The notes beneath the pieces were generated by a model that made no database searches, was not told the DNA's origin, and was given only the letters and a program-made list of their open reading frames with translations. Made by a program: the position numbers and the translations under genes. A stretch of 64,000 nucleotides of DNA. Source: Cavenderia fasciculata (Eukaryota > Evosea > Eumycetozoa > Acytosteliales > Cavenderiaceae). The first letter of the stretch is position 1. Each line of letters begins with the position of its first letter. Location of the stretch: NCBI RefSeq assembly GCF_000203815.1, contig NW_004457695.1, positions 2,354,054-2,418,053 on the forward strand, given 5' to 3'. Shown in pieces: positions 13,106 to 25,278 of this stretch.

Positions 13106-15512
13106 TTAATCTAAAGATAAAGTTTCATTGAACTTTTTCTTATAGATGGTAGTATATTTTTCACAATTGGCGACACCTTGGATTAGATTGTTATCTTCAA
13201 AATATTTGTAAACGACAAAGAATAGATTATTGTCACTCGATTCATTGGCAATACGAAGGATTGGTTCTGGATCGCATTTTGTTTTTGTACTTCTCATGAA
13301 TCGAATGGCCAACAAGACTTGTTTCTTTTCCAAAAGTGTGTGGATAATGACGTTTGGCATTTGAAGCCTCTTGAACATATCCAGTGATAGTTGCAATGCT
13401 GGTGGATAAGTCTCTGAAATTGATAATAATTTATAGGCAATATTTGGTGAATCCTCTACAACATGATATTGTAAAAATTGATGAAGTTGTGAAAACCTTA
13501 AAAAATAATAAAGAAGAATAAATAATAATGTTCCTATCTCTTTCTTTTTGTTTTTGTTATCTATTTTACATACATATTATTATTAATAAATAAACTTAAT
13601 AAAAGAGTGAATATTTTATCTGAAATACCACAATGACTAAAGTTTAGAGATCTAAGATATTCTGTAATGATTGAAATTAAATAACGAGAATCGATTTCAC
13701 TAGATTTTGTTGGTGATTTTAGGATGAGGGTTTGTTGTGGTTGAGGTTGATGTGGCTGGTGAATATGATTAACTTTGAGCTCTTCTTCAATCTTTTCATA
13801 GATTGGATTAAATACATGTTCGAAAAGATCTTCAGAATTTACAATGATATTGGTTGGTGCACGTGAAAGCGATGCCATGACCATGGGTGGCTTTTGCATA
13901 CCACCAATTTCCTCACCTTCACTGACTGTAAATGTACTTCTAATACTTTGACTGGTAAGTGTTGGTGAACGGTTGAGTTGTTGTAAAAATCCAGTAGATG
14001 GTTGTTGTTGCTGTGTAGGTGGAGGGGTGGTGATGGTGTTGTTGGCGGATTGATTTAATCTTCTGGTTGACCCAATGTTTAGGTCACTACCTCTTGCAGC
14101 GGGAGTATTTGTTTCTTGTCTTGTCTGTACATCTCCCATCAGGTCTTCATCTTCATCGTTGTTTTGGCCCGACGTACGAGGAGTGGTGTTACCAAGAGAA
14201 TGGTTGAGTCTTGACCCCATGGTCGAGGTGGCACCAGTATTTGAATCCATCTTTTTAGCAGTCAGATGCTTTTGCAACATCAGAGTGTTATTTTTACCGG
14301 TCATGATACGTAGATCATGGTTGAGCGAGTCGAATATCTTTCCAAACGACTCTAGGGTATCCTTTTTAAACTCGACCATGGTTTTGATGTGTGCGAGCAA
14401 CGCCTGTTTGGCACTCTGGGTTGAACGCTGTTGCAAAAAGGGGATGATCTTGTCGGCAATATCCACCTGGAAGAAATGAGCAATCTTTTCATAGTTGAGA
14501 CGCACCTCGAAAAACTGTCCAGTGGCACTATCGAAAATATAGTTGGGGTGCACATAACGCCAAGTGCGTGCATACAGCGACGGCTGTTGTTGTTGCTGTT
14601 GTTGCGCATTCTCGCGTTGTTGGAGCAAAAGTGAGGAGGATGAGGCAGTGATGCGTGGAGTGGCACCCGATCGCGGACTGCTAGTGTTGGGTGACGATCC
14701 GTTGCTGGGACTGCTACCGTCACTAGTGGTGGTCGAAGGAGATGAAGGTGATGGTTTGTAGACCATTGGGATGGCCGAAATGGGGAAATCCTCTTTAAGC
14801 ATTTTTAGATCATACACTACACTCAATTCATTGTAATGAACAATGATGAGATTATCTACAAACTGTATATTGTTCTTTCCGGGCAGAATCAATTGGATCA
14901 CCTGAGTACGATAGACAGTCTCTGGATTAATCTCATAGAATGAGATTTGAGTATTGTCGCCATAGATGCAATAGGTCTTTCCATAGAGTAGAGTAATATA
15001 CAAATTATTAATGTCCAACAAAGTCGATGATTCAATCGCAAACTTTGGTAACTTTTCTATATAGTTGCTTGTAAATTTATATGGTTGTATAGAATTGTTC
15101 TTATCTCCTCCATATGATAATAATATACCAGATTTTGACTAAACAAAAAAAGTAAATGTAAATAAATTAGATAGATTAAAAATAATACCACCAAACAAAT
15201 AATACATACAGAGTATATAAAGCTTTGAATCTTGATTTTAGTATCCTTTACAAGTTTACATTGAATGTTATCACCGTTTGCAATGATTTGATAAAGTTCC
15301 AATGATGTATTTGTAATGATCAATAATGATGTTGAAATGAAATAGAATCCCAATATAACAGTTCCTTTGGTTGATTTAAATTTAGTTGTTTGAATGATTC
15401 TTTTACCATCCTTTGTATTTAATATTTCCTACATTAATAATAATAATAATAATGACGGTTAATAACTTGTCACTAGTAACATATTTCGATCAATGCTGCT
15501 TGCTACTGCTGC

Positions 15513-15581
<69 letters not shown>

Positions 15582-15908
15582 CTTACAATATCGGTATCAT
15601 TAAACTGTGCTGCTGTGTATATACCATTTGATGAGAACTTTGCATCTTTGATTGTTTTATCCGAGCTAAATTGTGATGTATAAATTGTAGTTGATAAATC
15701 CTAATTAGTAACATATCTCTATCTCTATCTCTCTGTCTATCTCTCTTCAAAACACATACCAATAGAATACTCTTTCCTTTGTCGATAATGATACATAACC
15801 AAAGCCATTCTGACCTGATAGAATCACAATATTAAGATAGTCGTCTAATGAAAGGAATGTTTCATTTCGCTCGATCCTTAGCGATGTCGATATCAACTCG
15901 ACTGACAT
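13106..15908 (-). CDS. rmc1: RMC1, regulator of the Mon1-Ccz1 Rab7 GEF (Mic1 domain)
   Basis: Five exons are read as 15908-15760, 15700-15587, 15428-15210, 15138-13574 and 13496-13106, about 812 residues. The N-terminal half is beta-propeller-like; the C-terminal Mic1 domain is diagnostic, with LHQFLQYHV at the start of exon 5 and LQLSLDMFKRL near its middle, both nearly identical to animal RMC1. In animals RMC1 supports Mon1-Ccz1, which activates Rab7 on late endosomes and autophagosomes. Exon 4 carries a long Ser/Gln/Asn-rich insert that explains the length above the human 657. Exon 1 does not stay in frame: the downstream exons need the frame reading IIIDKGKSILLDL, while the ATG frame reads SGQNGFGYVSLS, so one base seems missing near 15793. 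Splicing of the other exons is consistent. Confidence 0.85.
15513..15581. repeat. (TGAT)n microsatellite in RMC1 intron 2
   Basis: About 17 uninterrupted tetranucleotide units end directly beside the splice donor of exon 2 (ACTTAC at 15581-15586 on the plus strand). It lies wholly inside the intron. Confidence 0.9.
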
Positions 15909-16415
15909 TTCTACTACTACTACTACTACTACTAATTTGAATCAGAAGAGGACAGAATGATGATGTTGATTTTTAATACAATTTGGTTGTCCCTCTCTTT
16001 AATTTTACTTTGTGCACCTCACCACCAAAGATTTTTTCCCACCCATTTTCTCCAAAGTATTTTACTTTGATAGTTTCGACAATTTTATTAATAATATAAA
16101 AGATTTAATTAATAAATAAAATAAACTCTATGGCAAGAATAATCCAATGATATAATAATAATAAATTATAATTTAAAGATCTTGTTTCTCTCTCTCTTTT
16201 ATAAAAGTACCCTTCTATTTTTAAAAAATATTCTAAAATTCGTTGAATTTAATTCATATTTGATGTTTGAAGGAAAGTAATCCCATCCTAACACTATGGG
16301 TTTTAGGTAGGTTAGCTTGTGAATAAGAACCCTTTCCTTTTGCATAAATATTCATGATCAACACAATTCATTTATTATTCATTAAAGAAACAACAAAGAG
16401 ATAAAGAGATAAAGA
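15909..16415. promoter_or_regulatory. Divergent spacer between RMC1 and the F-box-like gene
   Basis: This AT-rich stretch of about 500 bases lies between two outward start codons and should contain both promoters. A (TAC)n run lies near 15912-15932, just upstream of the RMC1 ATG. No coding ORF is apparent. Confidence 0.45.
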
Positions 16416-18242
16416 ATGGATTCTTCTTCTTCTTCTTCATCTTCATCATCTTCACATGGAGTAAGAAGTAATTCAAATAGATATATAATTAAAAGAAAAT
16501 ATGATTTTAAAGTATCGACCAAGTCAGAGACATTGTCATTGTTACCATCGATCATTCAATTAAAGATATTTAAATATGTTGCTGAACATACATCAAATAG
16601 TCAATTGTGTCAAGTCTATGGATTGGTATGTTGGAAGTGGTTTGGTTACGTATCAAACTTTATCGATAGCAAGTCTAGAATCACTGATCGTGTCATACCA
16701 TCTATCATTCCACACCTAGTTGCCAAGAGAAATCAAAAGAATTGTCTCATACAATCAATCAATACTATGGTATTTGATCAATACGATCATATTGCTTTAG
16801 ATGTACCTTTTAAATTTACAAATTCATCTTCTTCCTCTTCATCCTCATCTTCCTCATCCTCCTCTTCATCATCATCACAAATTCAAACACATAATAGAAA
16901 ATCATCAAAAGATAATATTATTAGTAGAAAATTGACAAATGATGAGATATCAATGGTTGAAACATTCTTGTATAGTAAGCTTGATTCATTACAATTCAAT
17001 CTTTGCTCGAATCTAGAGATATCAACAAACTTTGAGTCGATTGTAGATGGTATTAAAAGAACGCAGGGTGCAATTAGTGCGCCAGACAAGGGTATTAAAA
17101 AGATGACCTACTTTAACAGGGCTGCTTTTTTACTGCGCACCATCACCTCACTCGACTGCGTCACTCGTAATATGACCGAGATGTCTATTCAATGCGACCA
17201 TATCAACCTGCATATGGCAGGCTCGCTGGCGTCGTTTGTAAAGGACAGACGAGAGACGCTGGAGAAGCTGACATTGTCGCTGTTTAACATTCCAGGACTG
17301 ATTGTCGACTTTTTCCAGGACGTCTTCTCAGTCACCTATCCCAATGTCAAGTACTTGCATTTTGGAAGCATGGACTATGTCGAGCCGTTCAACTGGTTGT
17401 TGCTGCCAGGTGCATTCCCCGATCTCGGCGAGATTGGCGTGTATTGGCGTAATTTGACGTTGCCAGACTCTGGAGACTACCAAGAGTCACTCGTCACCTT
17501 TCTCCAAGGTATACGTAACCCGACATATCTACGTACATCGCTCATTATGACAGCATCCATGATCAAAATGCTACCAATGGCAAGTCAATTTTTGAAACTT
17601 AAATTCCGTATCATCAAGTCGTACGATATCCCAGTACTCTTTCATCGATCACTGTGTCACCTATCGCTGAGCTTTATGGGTGGCTATGTATTCAAAAAAG
17701 AGTTTATCACACAGATATTCCAGGGTATGGCCGACAATAATCCAAATATCAAGACACTCACCATCTGGGACTTGTCAATGATCAATGCCGAACAACTACT
17801 CATTTATTTGCAGTCAGAGGCTGCCAACAGTCTCGAGGAACTAGTACTTTGTGTACGTGGATCGGTCAATGATGACTACTCCAAGTTGGCCAACAGCATT
17901 TCATCTCTACGTAGCCTAAAAAGATTGGAATTCAAGGGAATCGGTCCACTCAACACTGCTCGTTCACAACAACAATTACAAGACATCAAGTCTATCCACC
18001 AACATTCAAAGTCCATTCAAATTATCCAAATCATTCTTCCAAGTCCAGAGTTTTCTCCCAACTTGGATTTAACTTGTCCAGAAGATTTTGAAATGTTGCC
18101 TTTACATAATGATGATGAAACCAATAATAATAACAATAACAATAATAATAATAATAGTAATAATCAATCATCTACACCCTCAAATAATAATTCCAGTCAC
18201 TCTCAACGTAGAATTACTATTCCTTTTTGTAAAACACAATAA
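16416..18242 (+). CDS. F-box-like protein with leucine-rich region
   Basis: A single uninterrupted ORF of 608 residues. After a Ser run, residues 40-85 resemble an F-box (LPSIIQLKIFKYV then LVCWKWFGYV), the Skp1-binding motif of SCF ubiquitin ligases. The remainder has spaced leucine-rich segments (LEKLTLSLFNI, LKYLHFGSM-type, LEELVLCVRG, LRSLKRLEFKGI) as in many dictyostelid F-box/LRR paralogs. A second Ser run near residue 140 and an Asn run near residue 575 are low-complexity inserts. The ligase role and substrate choice are inferred from the family pattern. No single residue proves it, so the match is moderate. Confidence 0.6.
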   Translation: MDSSSSSSSSSSSHGVRSNSNRYIIKRKYDFKVSTKSETLSLLPSIIQLKIFKYVAEHTSNSQLCQVYGLVCWKWFGYVSNFIDSKSRITDRVIPSIIPHLVAKRNQKNCLIQSINTMVFDQYDHIALDVPFKFTNSSSSSSSSSSSSSSSSSSQIQTHNRKSSKDNIISRKLTNDEISMVETFLYSKLDSLQFNLCSNLEISTNFESIVDGIKRTQGAISAPDKGIKKMTYFNRAAFLLRTITSLDCVTRNMTEMSIQCDHINLHMAGSLASFVKDRRETLEKLTLSLFNIPGLIVDFFQDVFSVTYPNVKYLHFGSMDYVEPFNWLLLPGAFPDLGEIGVYWRNLTLPDSGDYQESLVTFLQGIRNPTYLRTSLIMTASMIKMLPMASQFLKLKFRIIKSYDIPVLFHRSLCHLSLSFMGGYVFKKEFITQIFQGMADNNPNIKTLTIWDLSMINAEQLLIYLQSEAANSLEELVLCVRGSVNDDYSKLANSISSLRSLKRLEFKGIGPLNTARSQQQLQDIKSIHQHSKSIQIIQIILPSPEFSPNLDLTCPEDFEMLPLHNDDETNNNNNNNNNNNSNNQSSTPSNNNSSHSQRRITIPFCKTQ

Positions 18243-18359
18243 AATTAAATGTATTTTATTAATTTGAAAAGATAAAATAATGGTATTCATTAAAGGTGAA
18301 CACAGAAGTTTATTTCTGAAAAAGATAATTAAAGATTGAGGTTTTAAATTACCAAGGAT

Positions 18360-18446
18360 TTAAAACGGGAAACACTTTCTTATTTTTGATTTCTTTTTCC
18401 TCACAGGAAGTTGTTGTTCTTGTTGTTGTGGTTGTGGTTGAGGTTC

Positions 18447-18477
<31 letters not shown>

Positions 18478-19070
18478 GGTTCTTGTTGTTGTGATTGTGG
18501 CTGAGGTTCTTGTTGTTGTGGTTGTGGTTGAGGCTCTTGTTGTTGAGGTTCTTCTTCTTGTGGTTGTGGTTCTTGTTGTTGTGGTTGTGGTTGTGGTGGT
18601 TGTAATGCGATTACTTGTTGTAATGCTAGCTGGAAATTTACTAGTAGTTGTGGTTGTTGTGGCTGCAATTCAATTACTTGTTGTAATAATTGCTGAAAAT
18701 TTATTACTATTTGTGGTTGTAATGTTATTGCTTGTTGTAATGTTTGGTGTATTTGTTGCGCATGTTCCATTGTGAGATCTACAAAGTGGACGTAGCTCAA
18801 ACCAGATTCTACATGTGATGAAAAGAAAGATAGAAAGACAAAATGAATAAAAAAAAAGGAATGAAAGTTAGAATAAAATAGTTTTGGAAATGTACATTTT
18901 TTCCTAAAAATTGTTGTTCATACCGGTGGTGCCTGTTTGTGGGGTAGCAGTAAGGTTGGTCCCAAGGACGTGGTTGTTAGATCCATTGCCTGATGAGGTA
19001 TTGAGATCATTGTTGTTGTTATATTGTTATTGTTATTGTTATTGTTAATATCAGTAGTATTAGTGGACAT
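18360..19070 (-). CDS. Gln/Pro-rich protein of unknown function, frame interrupted
   Basis: Two exons are read: 19070-18924 and 18808-18360. The second encodes a helical segment with repeats of the type LLQQVIELQPQ, followed by long Gln-Pro-Glu repeats and a basic tail (KKKSKIRKCFPF). Exon 2 begins at phase 1. It joins well to the frame of exon 1 that reads NDLNTSSGNGSNNHVLG and ends TPQTGTT, but the only upstream ATG (MSTNTTDINNN) is one frame away; the switch falls in an AAC/AAT microsatellite near 19015-19025. I do not recognise the protein. The repeats QQ.LQ..I.LQPQ recur about three times (starting HQTLQQAITLQPQ) and would form an amphipathic helix. Confidence 0.5.
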
Positions 19071-19521
19071 TGTGAATTATTAGAAGGATTAAAATGAAGG
19101 AAATGAAGAGAAATAATATGTTTAAATAGAGAATTTAAATCCTCAACTAGTTGGGTAACTTTTCTTAATCATAAATTAAATAAAATCAACTTATTCTATC
19201 GGTCTAACCTTCCTACCTGGGCTAGGGTGATCTATGACATAAAGAAAGGAGTGGCATATATATATGTCAATTTAATCCTAATATAAAAAATGTCTAATGG
19301 TCATTGGTTCGTCTGGTAGAGGGGATATTAGAAAATAATTAGCTAACCCCAACAGAAGTATGATTCCTTCTATAGTTGACCCCCAATCTAGTATTAGTTC
19401 TGGCAAATTGATTGTGTTTGTGTACCCACTCCCATAATCCATATTCTTGTTTTCTTTTTGGGAATATTATTTTAAATTTGGGAATTGATGGAAAATATAA
19501 TTAAAAAGAATTGCAAGTTTA
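19071..19521. other. Spacer between Gln/Pro-rich gene and condensin II D3 gene
   Basis: Both flanking genes are on the minus strand, so this holds the promoter of the left one and the 3' end of the right one. It is AT-rich with a short TATA run near 19258-19265. I see no gene in it. Confidence 0.4.
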
Positions 19522-20283
19522 TTATTTTCCTCTCCTACCTGATATTTTTCTATAAGGCTGTTTTTTTGGTTCTTCTACTACCTTTTTTTCTTCTTCTTCT
19601 TCTTCTTCCTCTACTTCTTTTTCTTTTTGATGATTTGTTTTAATTTTCTTATTTACATTTCTAGTTACTTTAGTTATTTTTGATTTAGTTTCAGTCACCT
19701 TTTTCTTTTTAATTGGTGTTGTTGGTTCTTCCTCTGATTCTTCATCGTCTGTTTTGTATTCTTCCTCTGAATCAGATTCAACATTTACTTTTTCTTCGTC
19801 ATCTTCCTGTTCTTCTTCCTCCAAATCTTTCTTTTTGTTTACCAAATTTACATTCCATTTGGAAATGGGAGGTGTTGGTTTGTTTGGACTTGGCAACACT
19901 ATATTATTCTTGTCCTTCTTTTTGGTTGTAACAGTTGTTGTAATTCTAAGTGGCAATGATGTTGGTACAAGGGTAGTGGTAGTAGTAGTAGTTTGTTTGG
20001 AATCTTCTTCATCTTCACCAATATTGAAATTCATTTTAATGACAGTTCCCATACTTTCATCTTCGTCGTCACTTGCATCACGCTCATCATCACTAAGGTT
20101 TCTATACAATGGTTGTTCGTTGAATCTAATCTTTTTCTTTTCCGATTGGAATGGAGTTGTACTACCATTGCTTGAAATTGAAGGTCTAAGTGCTGATTTC
20201 AATGGTGTTGCATTATTGGCACTTACAGCCATTGCCAAATTAAATTTAATTGGTGATTGATCAGATGATGATTGTTGTTGTTC

Positions 20284-20378
<95 letters not shown>

Positions 20379-23300
20379 GATGGATAATCAATGATTTCTG
20401 AGCAGACATGGTTTGTAATTTTGATGGAGTGACTGATAAACTCAATCTACCACTAGTTTGGAATGGACGTAATGGTGTAGTAGTAGAGGTGGTGGTGGGT
20501 GTTGAAGAGGATGCAGCGACATTAAGACGACCAGGTGTAGATGCTCTTGATGGTGTTTTAAGTTGAGGAACTACAAATTTGGTCATGTCAGCCTTTCCAG
20601 GTGTAGTTGGGATAATCTTTCCAAGTGAAGCTCTCTTTTGGGCAGAAGGTGGTAATCCTCCAACATCTCCTCCATCTATCATGGCCTTGACTGGAGACTG
20701 CATAGCAGCCTTTTTAGTTTGAAGGGCAAAGTTACGTAGGTCAAACTCGATTTCCTTGGCCAACTGTTTGTTTGTGGCCATAATGTCGTTCATCTCGGTC
20801 TTGTAGTCACGATACAACTCACGCAGATACATCATGAGCTCACGGATAAGAGGTGACCGTTTCTTTTCGAGCATGTGCTTGAGTTCAATGACAATGGGGA
20901 CGATGTTTTCAATGACGTTCTTTTTGACAATCGAGGTGAGTAGTTTGCCCTTGGCTTGCTCGGCAGCCTGCTCTTGCATGGTCATCTCTTCGTCGCCGTC
21001 GCCAACTGCACGCGTCATGGCGTGCAACTTGATCTCTTTGCTTGCGAGTACGGCCAATGCGTCATAGACCACACCTGCGCAGTCTTGCAACGCCATCTTT
21101 TCGTCGGTGACCTCGGCCAACACATCGTGGCACAACTTGCTGGCCAACTGGAAGCGATGCTCGTCACCCATGGCCGCGAGGAATGTCTTGTAGATAGTCA
21201 TACGCTTGTGACGCTTGCTGTCACCGCGCAAGGAGAACTCGTCCGTCTCACCCGGGCTGGTGGCGGCCACTAAAGCCTTGTTGTTCTTGGTCGAAAAGAC
21301 AATCTGACTGTGCATGGCTGCAAGATGGTTGTTTTGGTTGTTGTATGTGTGGTGTGCACGACACTCGTTGAGCACAAACACCGTCTCGATAAAGTACCCG
21401 TAAAAGATGTTGCTTCCAGCAAGTCCAGTTGCCGGCCCCTGCGCCTTGGTTGTCGCCGAGCCGTACTTGGCCTGCAACACATTGGTCAGACAAAAGTTGG
21501 CAAATGCACTGACCTGTGGCGACGGGTCGACGAGCGCCTCGACAAATCTAAAAAACAGTGATCCACGCCACTTGACATAGTCCTCTTGCAAGAGACGCGT
21601 GAGTAGGATAAGAGTCTGTCGACGCACCATCTCGCTCTTGTCACGCAGACACTGGGCAATGTTGGGGATATAGCTATCGACAATTGCAGTGTACCGGATA
21701 CACAAGTCACACATGACAATCATCACGTTGTTTCTGATGACTGGTGAATCACTCGCCTCCAACTCTTTGGCAAATGTAGCTATACATTTCTTGGCCAACT
21801 TGTCGTCACTAAGACATAACTTGCCAAGTGTGATAAAGGCGTGTGCTCGGATTGACTCGGGAATCAAATCACCACTTCCCATCAATCCTTGATTAGACTT
21901 TCTCGAGAATGCCATTGTTGGAGCAATCAACGCTTGAACCAATGTCTTGATACGTGATGGAATCGAAACAAAAGTACCAATCTGTACAATCTCTCCAATG
22001 ACAAACAAGTATTGTCCAACCTCTGTAGTTGTTGGAACACGTACCTTTTTCTTCTTTCCTTTTGTAACCACAACAATCGCCAATGGATCAATATTTTCAT
22101 CTTGTTCCATCTTTTCTTCCTGTTCTTCTTCTTCTTCTTCTTCCTCTTCAATATCATCCAATTCTTCTTTTGTTGGTGGAAGAATGTATCTACCCAATTC
22201 ACTATCACAAATAGCCAATACTTCCTTTGTCCATTCACAAACTGCCTTTTCAATTTGTTGTTTTGTTTTTTCTTTGTTTAATCTTTGTGTTAACTAAAAA
22301 TAATAATATAATTATGATTAATTAGTTATCATGATTATATATATATATATATGTTCTTCTTTAAATCTCTTTCTTACATTAACCAAAACAGAAATAAATA
22401 ATTGAACATGAGTTGGTAAATATTTAAATGATTTGACACGATCTAATAAATCTTGTAACAATTCTTCAGCTTGATTAACTGTTAAAAATGAACATGAATT
22501 ATCCAATAATACAAGTAAATTTGATGTTAATGCAATAATATTATCTAGAAATTAAAAAAAAAAATAAGATGTTAGCATGATTCAATAATTTTGATTTATC
22601 TTTACTCTTACCTTTTTTAACATCAACTTTATCTTTATAAATATTCCAAGTTGATAAAATGAATGGATGATCTAATTTGTCTGGATTACAATTACCAATT
22701 TCGGCAAGGAGAGCCCATCCTCCAATAGTTGTGATAGTGTCGTTTTTGGCATCATTTTTGATCAATGTTTGGAGACACTTTATCATTTGTGGAGTGATGA
22801 GTTTCTTTTGTGACAATAGAAAACATGCTTTGTGTAGGAATGGTGTCATTTCATAGGTAAAGATATCATCCAACAACCGCCATAGATAATGTTTGTAGAT
22901 GGAATTACCAGATTTGGAAGAGGCTGATACTTCTACAATAGCATCAAATATCATTTCCTTGACCATATCTAGTGTCTTTTCAGAGACTGATGTTTCCTTG
23001 TCGGCGAGTAATGGGAGAACGGTCGATCTCCAAGTATCAACCACACGAATATCGTTGGTAAAATGCTTGAGGAATAGAGTCAAACTTGATGCTACTTGTT
23101 TACGGATCAGTGGTGAAGAGTCGTCACGTCGCTCAGTCAGTACCGATAAAATGTCTGAATTACACTTGGCCGATCGATCCAACTGCAAACTCAACACTTC
23201 CAATACTTGAAGTGCCGATTTTCTAACACCACTCTTTTCATCGTCCGATCTCTTGGCCAAAAACGAGATGAGAGTAGTCGAACTGGAACCCGAGGTTGAT

Positions 23301-25278
23301 GCATCATCCAATCCAAAAATAATCTTTAAATGTGTTGATAGTCTTGATACGACCTCTTGATCCTCTAATAGTTGTGCCAAACAACTCAACGCTTTGGATC
23401 GAACCATTGAAATCTTATCACTCGATCTTTGTACCAATATATTTAGGAATTTACAAATGTTTCCTTCTGTAATAGAGTTGATTGGTACTATAGCTGAGCT
23501 AGGTAGGACTGCAACTGCAGTATCTTTGTCTTTGTCTTGTGCAGCTGTTGGTTTTGGAGGAGGTAATACGACCTTGTCAAACTCTAACAAATCTTTAAAT
23601 TGGAGTAGTGAAAGTGCCAACTCGACCGAGAACTGTCGATAGTGAACCTTGCTGTTTCTGGCATAGGTCATGAGGAAGTTGGCCAACCGCGATATCATCA
23701 TTGGCGATCCGATCGCCGCCAAAACACGTGATACACTGTCCACTGTATGTCCTCTATAATCTGCCTTTTCCGACACATGAATACAAACATGTTGTAATAA
23801 TATAAATATATGATCATGTGATGCTTTAATACTATTAAAAAAAAAGAAAAAATAAATGTAAAGTTAGTATTTTTTTTTTTGATTTCTTTTCTTTCTTTTT
23901 TTTTGAATGATTCCTCATACCGATTACCAATCTTTACTATAAACTCTATAGCCATATCACGATCAATGACAAGTTGACGTGGGAGGACTGATGGAACGAC
24001 AAACATTGATTTGGGGGATAGCGTCAACACTTGGATAAACTCTTTGAGGAGAAGAGGGAGTACGTCGCCAGCAGCACCGTGTCTACCGCTGACCAACGTG
24101 TCCATGATCTGGTAGGTAGTTTTGACAATCTCCATTTCCTCGGGATCGATATTAGCTCCACGTGTACCGCCACCTCGTCCACCTGTCTTGTTGGTCGTCT
24201 TTGGTTTCTTAAAGTTGATGGTCTTGCCAAGTGTTGTTAGCGATTCGGCAGTGTGTACCAACGAGTCTGGTGATCTATACAATGTAAATCGGTTCAACCA
24301 AAACTCCATATCATCCAACAAACTCTTAATCAATTCCAATAATCTTGATGGACTTATTGACTCTTGTCCTGGTTGTTGTTGAGATTGAGATTGAGATTGG
24401 GATGAGTTTTCATCATCTTCTTCATCACCCATTTCAGTATCTTCGTCATTGGTCTTGGTAGCAGCCTTTTTCTTGGCAGCTGGTTTGGCAAAAGGGTCAT
24501 TCTTTTGTCTGACTTGTGTTTCATTCACCTTGCATGCTTGCACTAGTTTCAAGACGGATCGGTAAGTCAATGGATGGAACATGGTATGATGCATAACACA
24601 CATATACAAATACACCGACGATGCCACAAACTGTACTTCCTTTCCACTCTCCTTACTATCGATGAGCCAGTACATCAATATTGATAATGACTGTATTGAA
24701 ATATTTGATGATTGTATAAAATCCAAGAATACATTGTTCATTGGTTCTTGTTCCTCTTCTCCTCTTTCTTCAGTATCTATATTCATTTTCTCTTCTTCCT
24801 CCTCCTCTTCTACTTCTTCTTCCTTCTCTTCTTCTTCAGATGATGATGATGATTGGTCACTGTCATCACTATCATCTTTATTCTTATTTTTCTTATTATT
24901 CTTGGACTTGTTGTTATTCTTCTTCTTCTTTGTATTGGTTGATGTTGCTGTTGTCTTGTTTTTCTTTTCTTGTTGATGCTGAGTACCATCGATCTTTTTC
25001 TTTGGTACAGTTATTATATTGAGTAGTGGGATGGCAGCAGTTGACTGCTTGAACAAAAGGAGTATGTTGGTGAGTGTAGACACACCGAATCGCGACGCTA
25101 CAATATTGAGTGTCTCGCGATCGCCACTTCCCAAGTCATCGCCACGCCACACTGCATTGACCAAGTCGTCAGTGATATCATTGCCAATCTCCAAGAGTGA
25201 CTCTAATACATCTGCACTAACATGGTTGTTATTATTGTTTGACTTGGTTGTTGTTGTTTTCTTTTTAACTCCTCCCAT
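19522..25278 (-). CDS. ncapd3: Condensin II complex subunit D3 (CAP-D3)
   Basis: Four exons, 25278-23921, 23831-22612, 22544-22378 and 22293-19522, join in frame to 1,838 residues. HEAT-repeat sequence fills the middle. The Cnd1 region is unmistakable: SEMVRRQTLILLTRLLQED, VKWRGSLFFRFVEALVD and LASKEIKLHA match animal NCAPD3 rather than the condensin I subunit D2. D3 joins SMC2-SMC4, CAP-H2 and CAP-G2 in condensin II, which compacts chromosomes, largely in the nucleus. The protein is longer than human D3 (1,498) owing to acidic and Lys-rich inserts and a polyglutamine tract in the C-terminal part. The C-terminus is basic (RKISGRRGK). The ATG at 25278 opens MGGVKKKTTTTK; an in-frame upstream ATG at 25314 would add 12 hydrophobic residues and is less likely. 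Confidence 0.95.
20270..20381 (-). repeat. Polyglutamine-coding CAA tract in condensin II D3
   Basis: An almost pure (CAA)n run on the minus strand, with one Glu near its end, encodes close to 38 glutamines in the disordered C-terminal part of CAP-D3. The codon is uniformly CAA, so the DNA itself is a trinucleotide microsatellite. Confidence 0.95.

Noticed and set aside
18386-18775. Plus-strand Val-rich 129-codon ORF
   Set aside because: It is the reverse of the CAA/CCA repeat of the Gln/Pro-rich gene and has no natural composition.
19430-19440. CTCCCATAA on the plus strand as a DUSE site
   Set aside because: The first base does not fit the consensus and the following 100 bases are AT-rich without stem or T-run stop.
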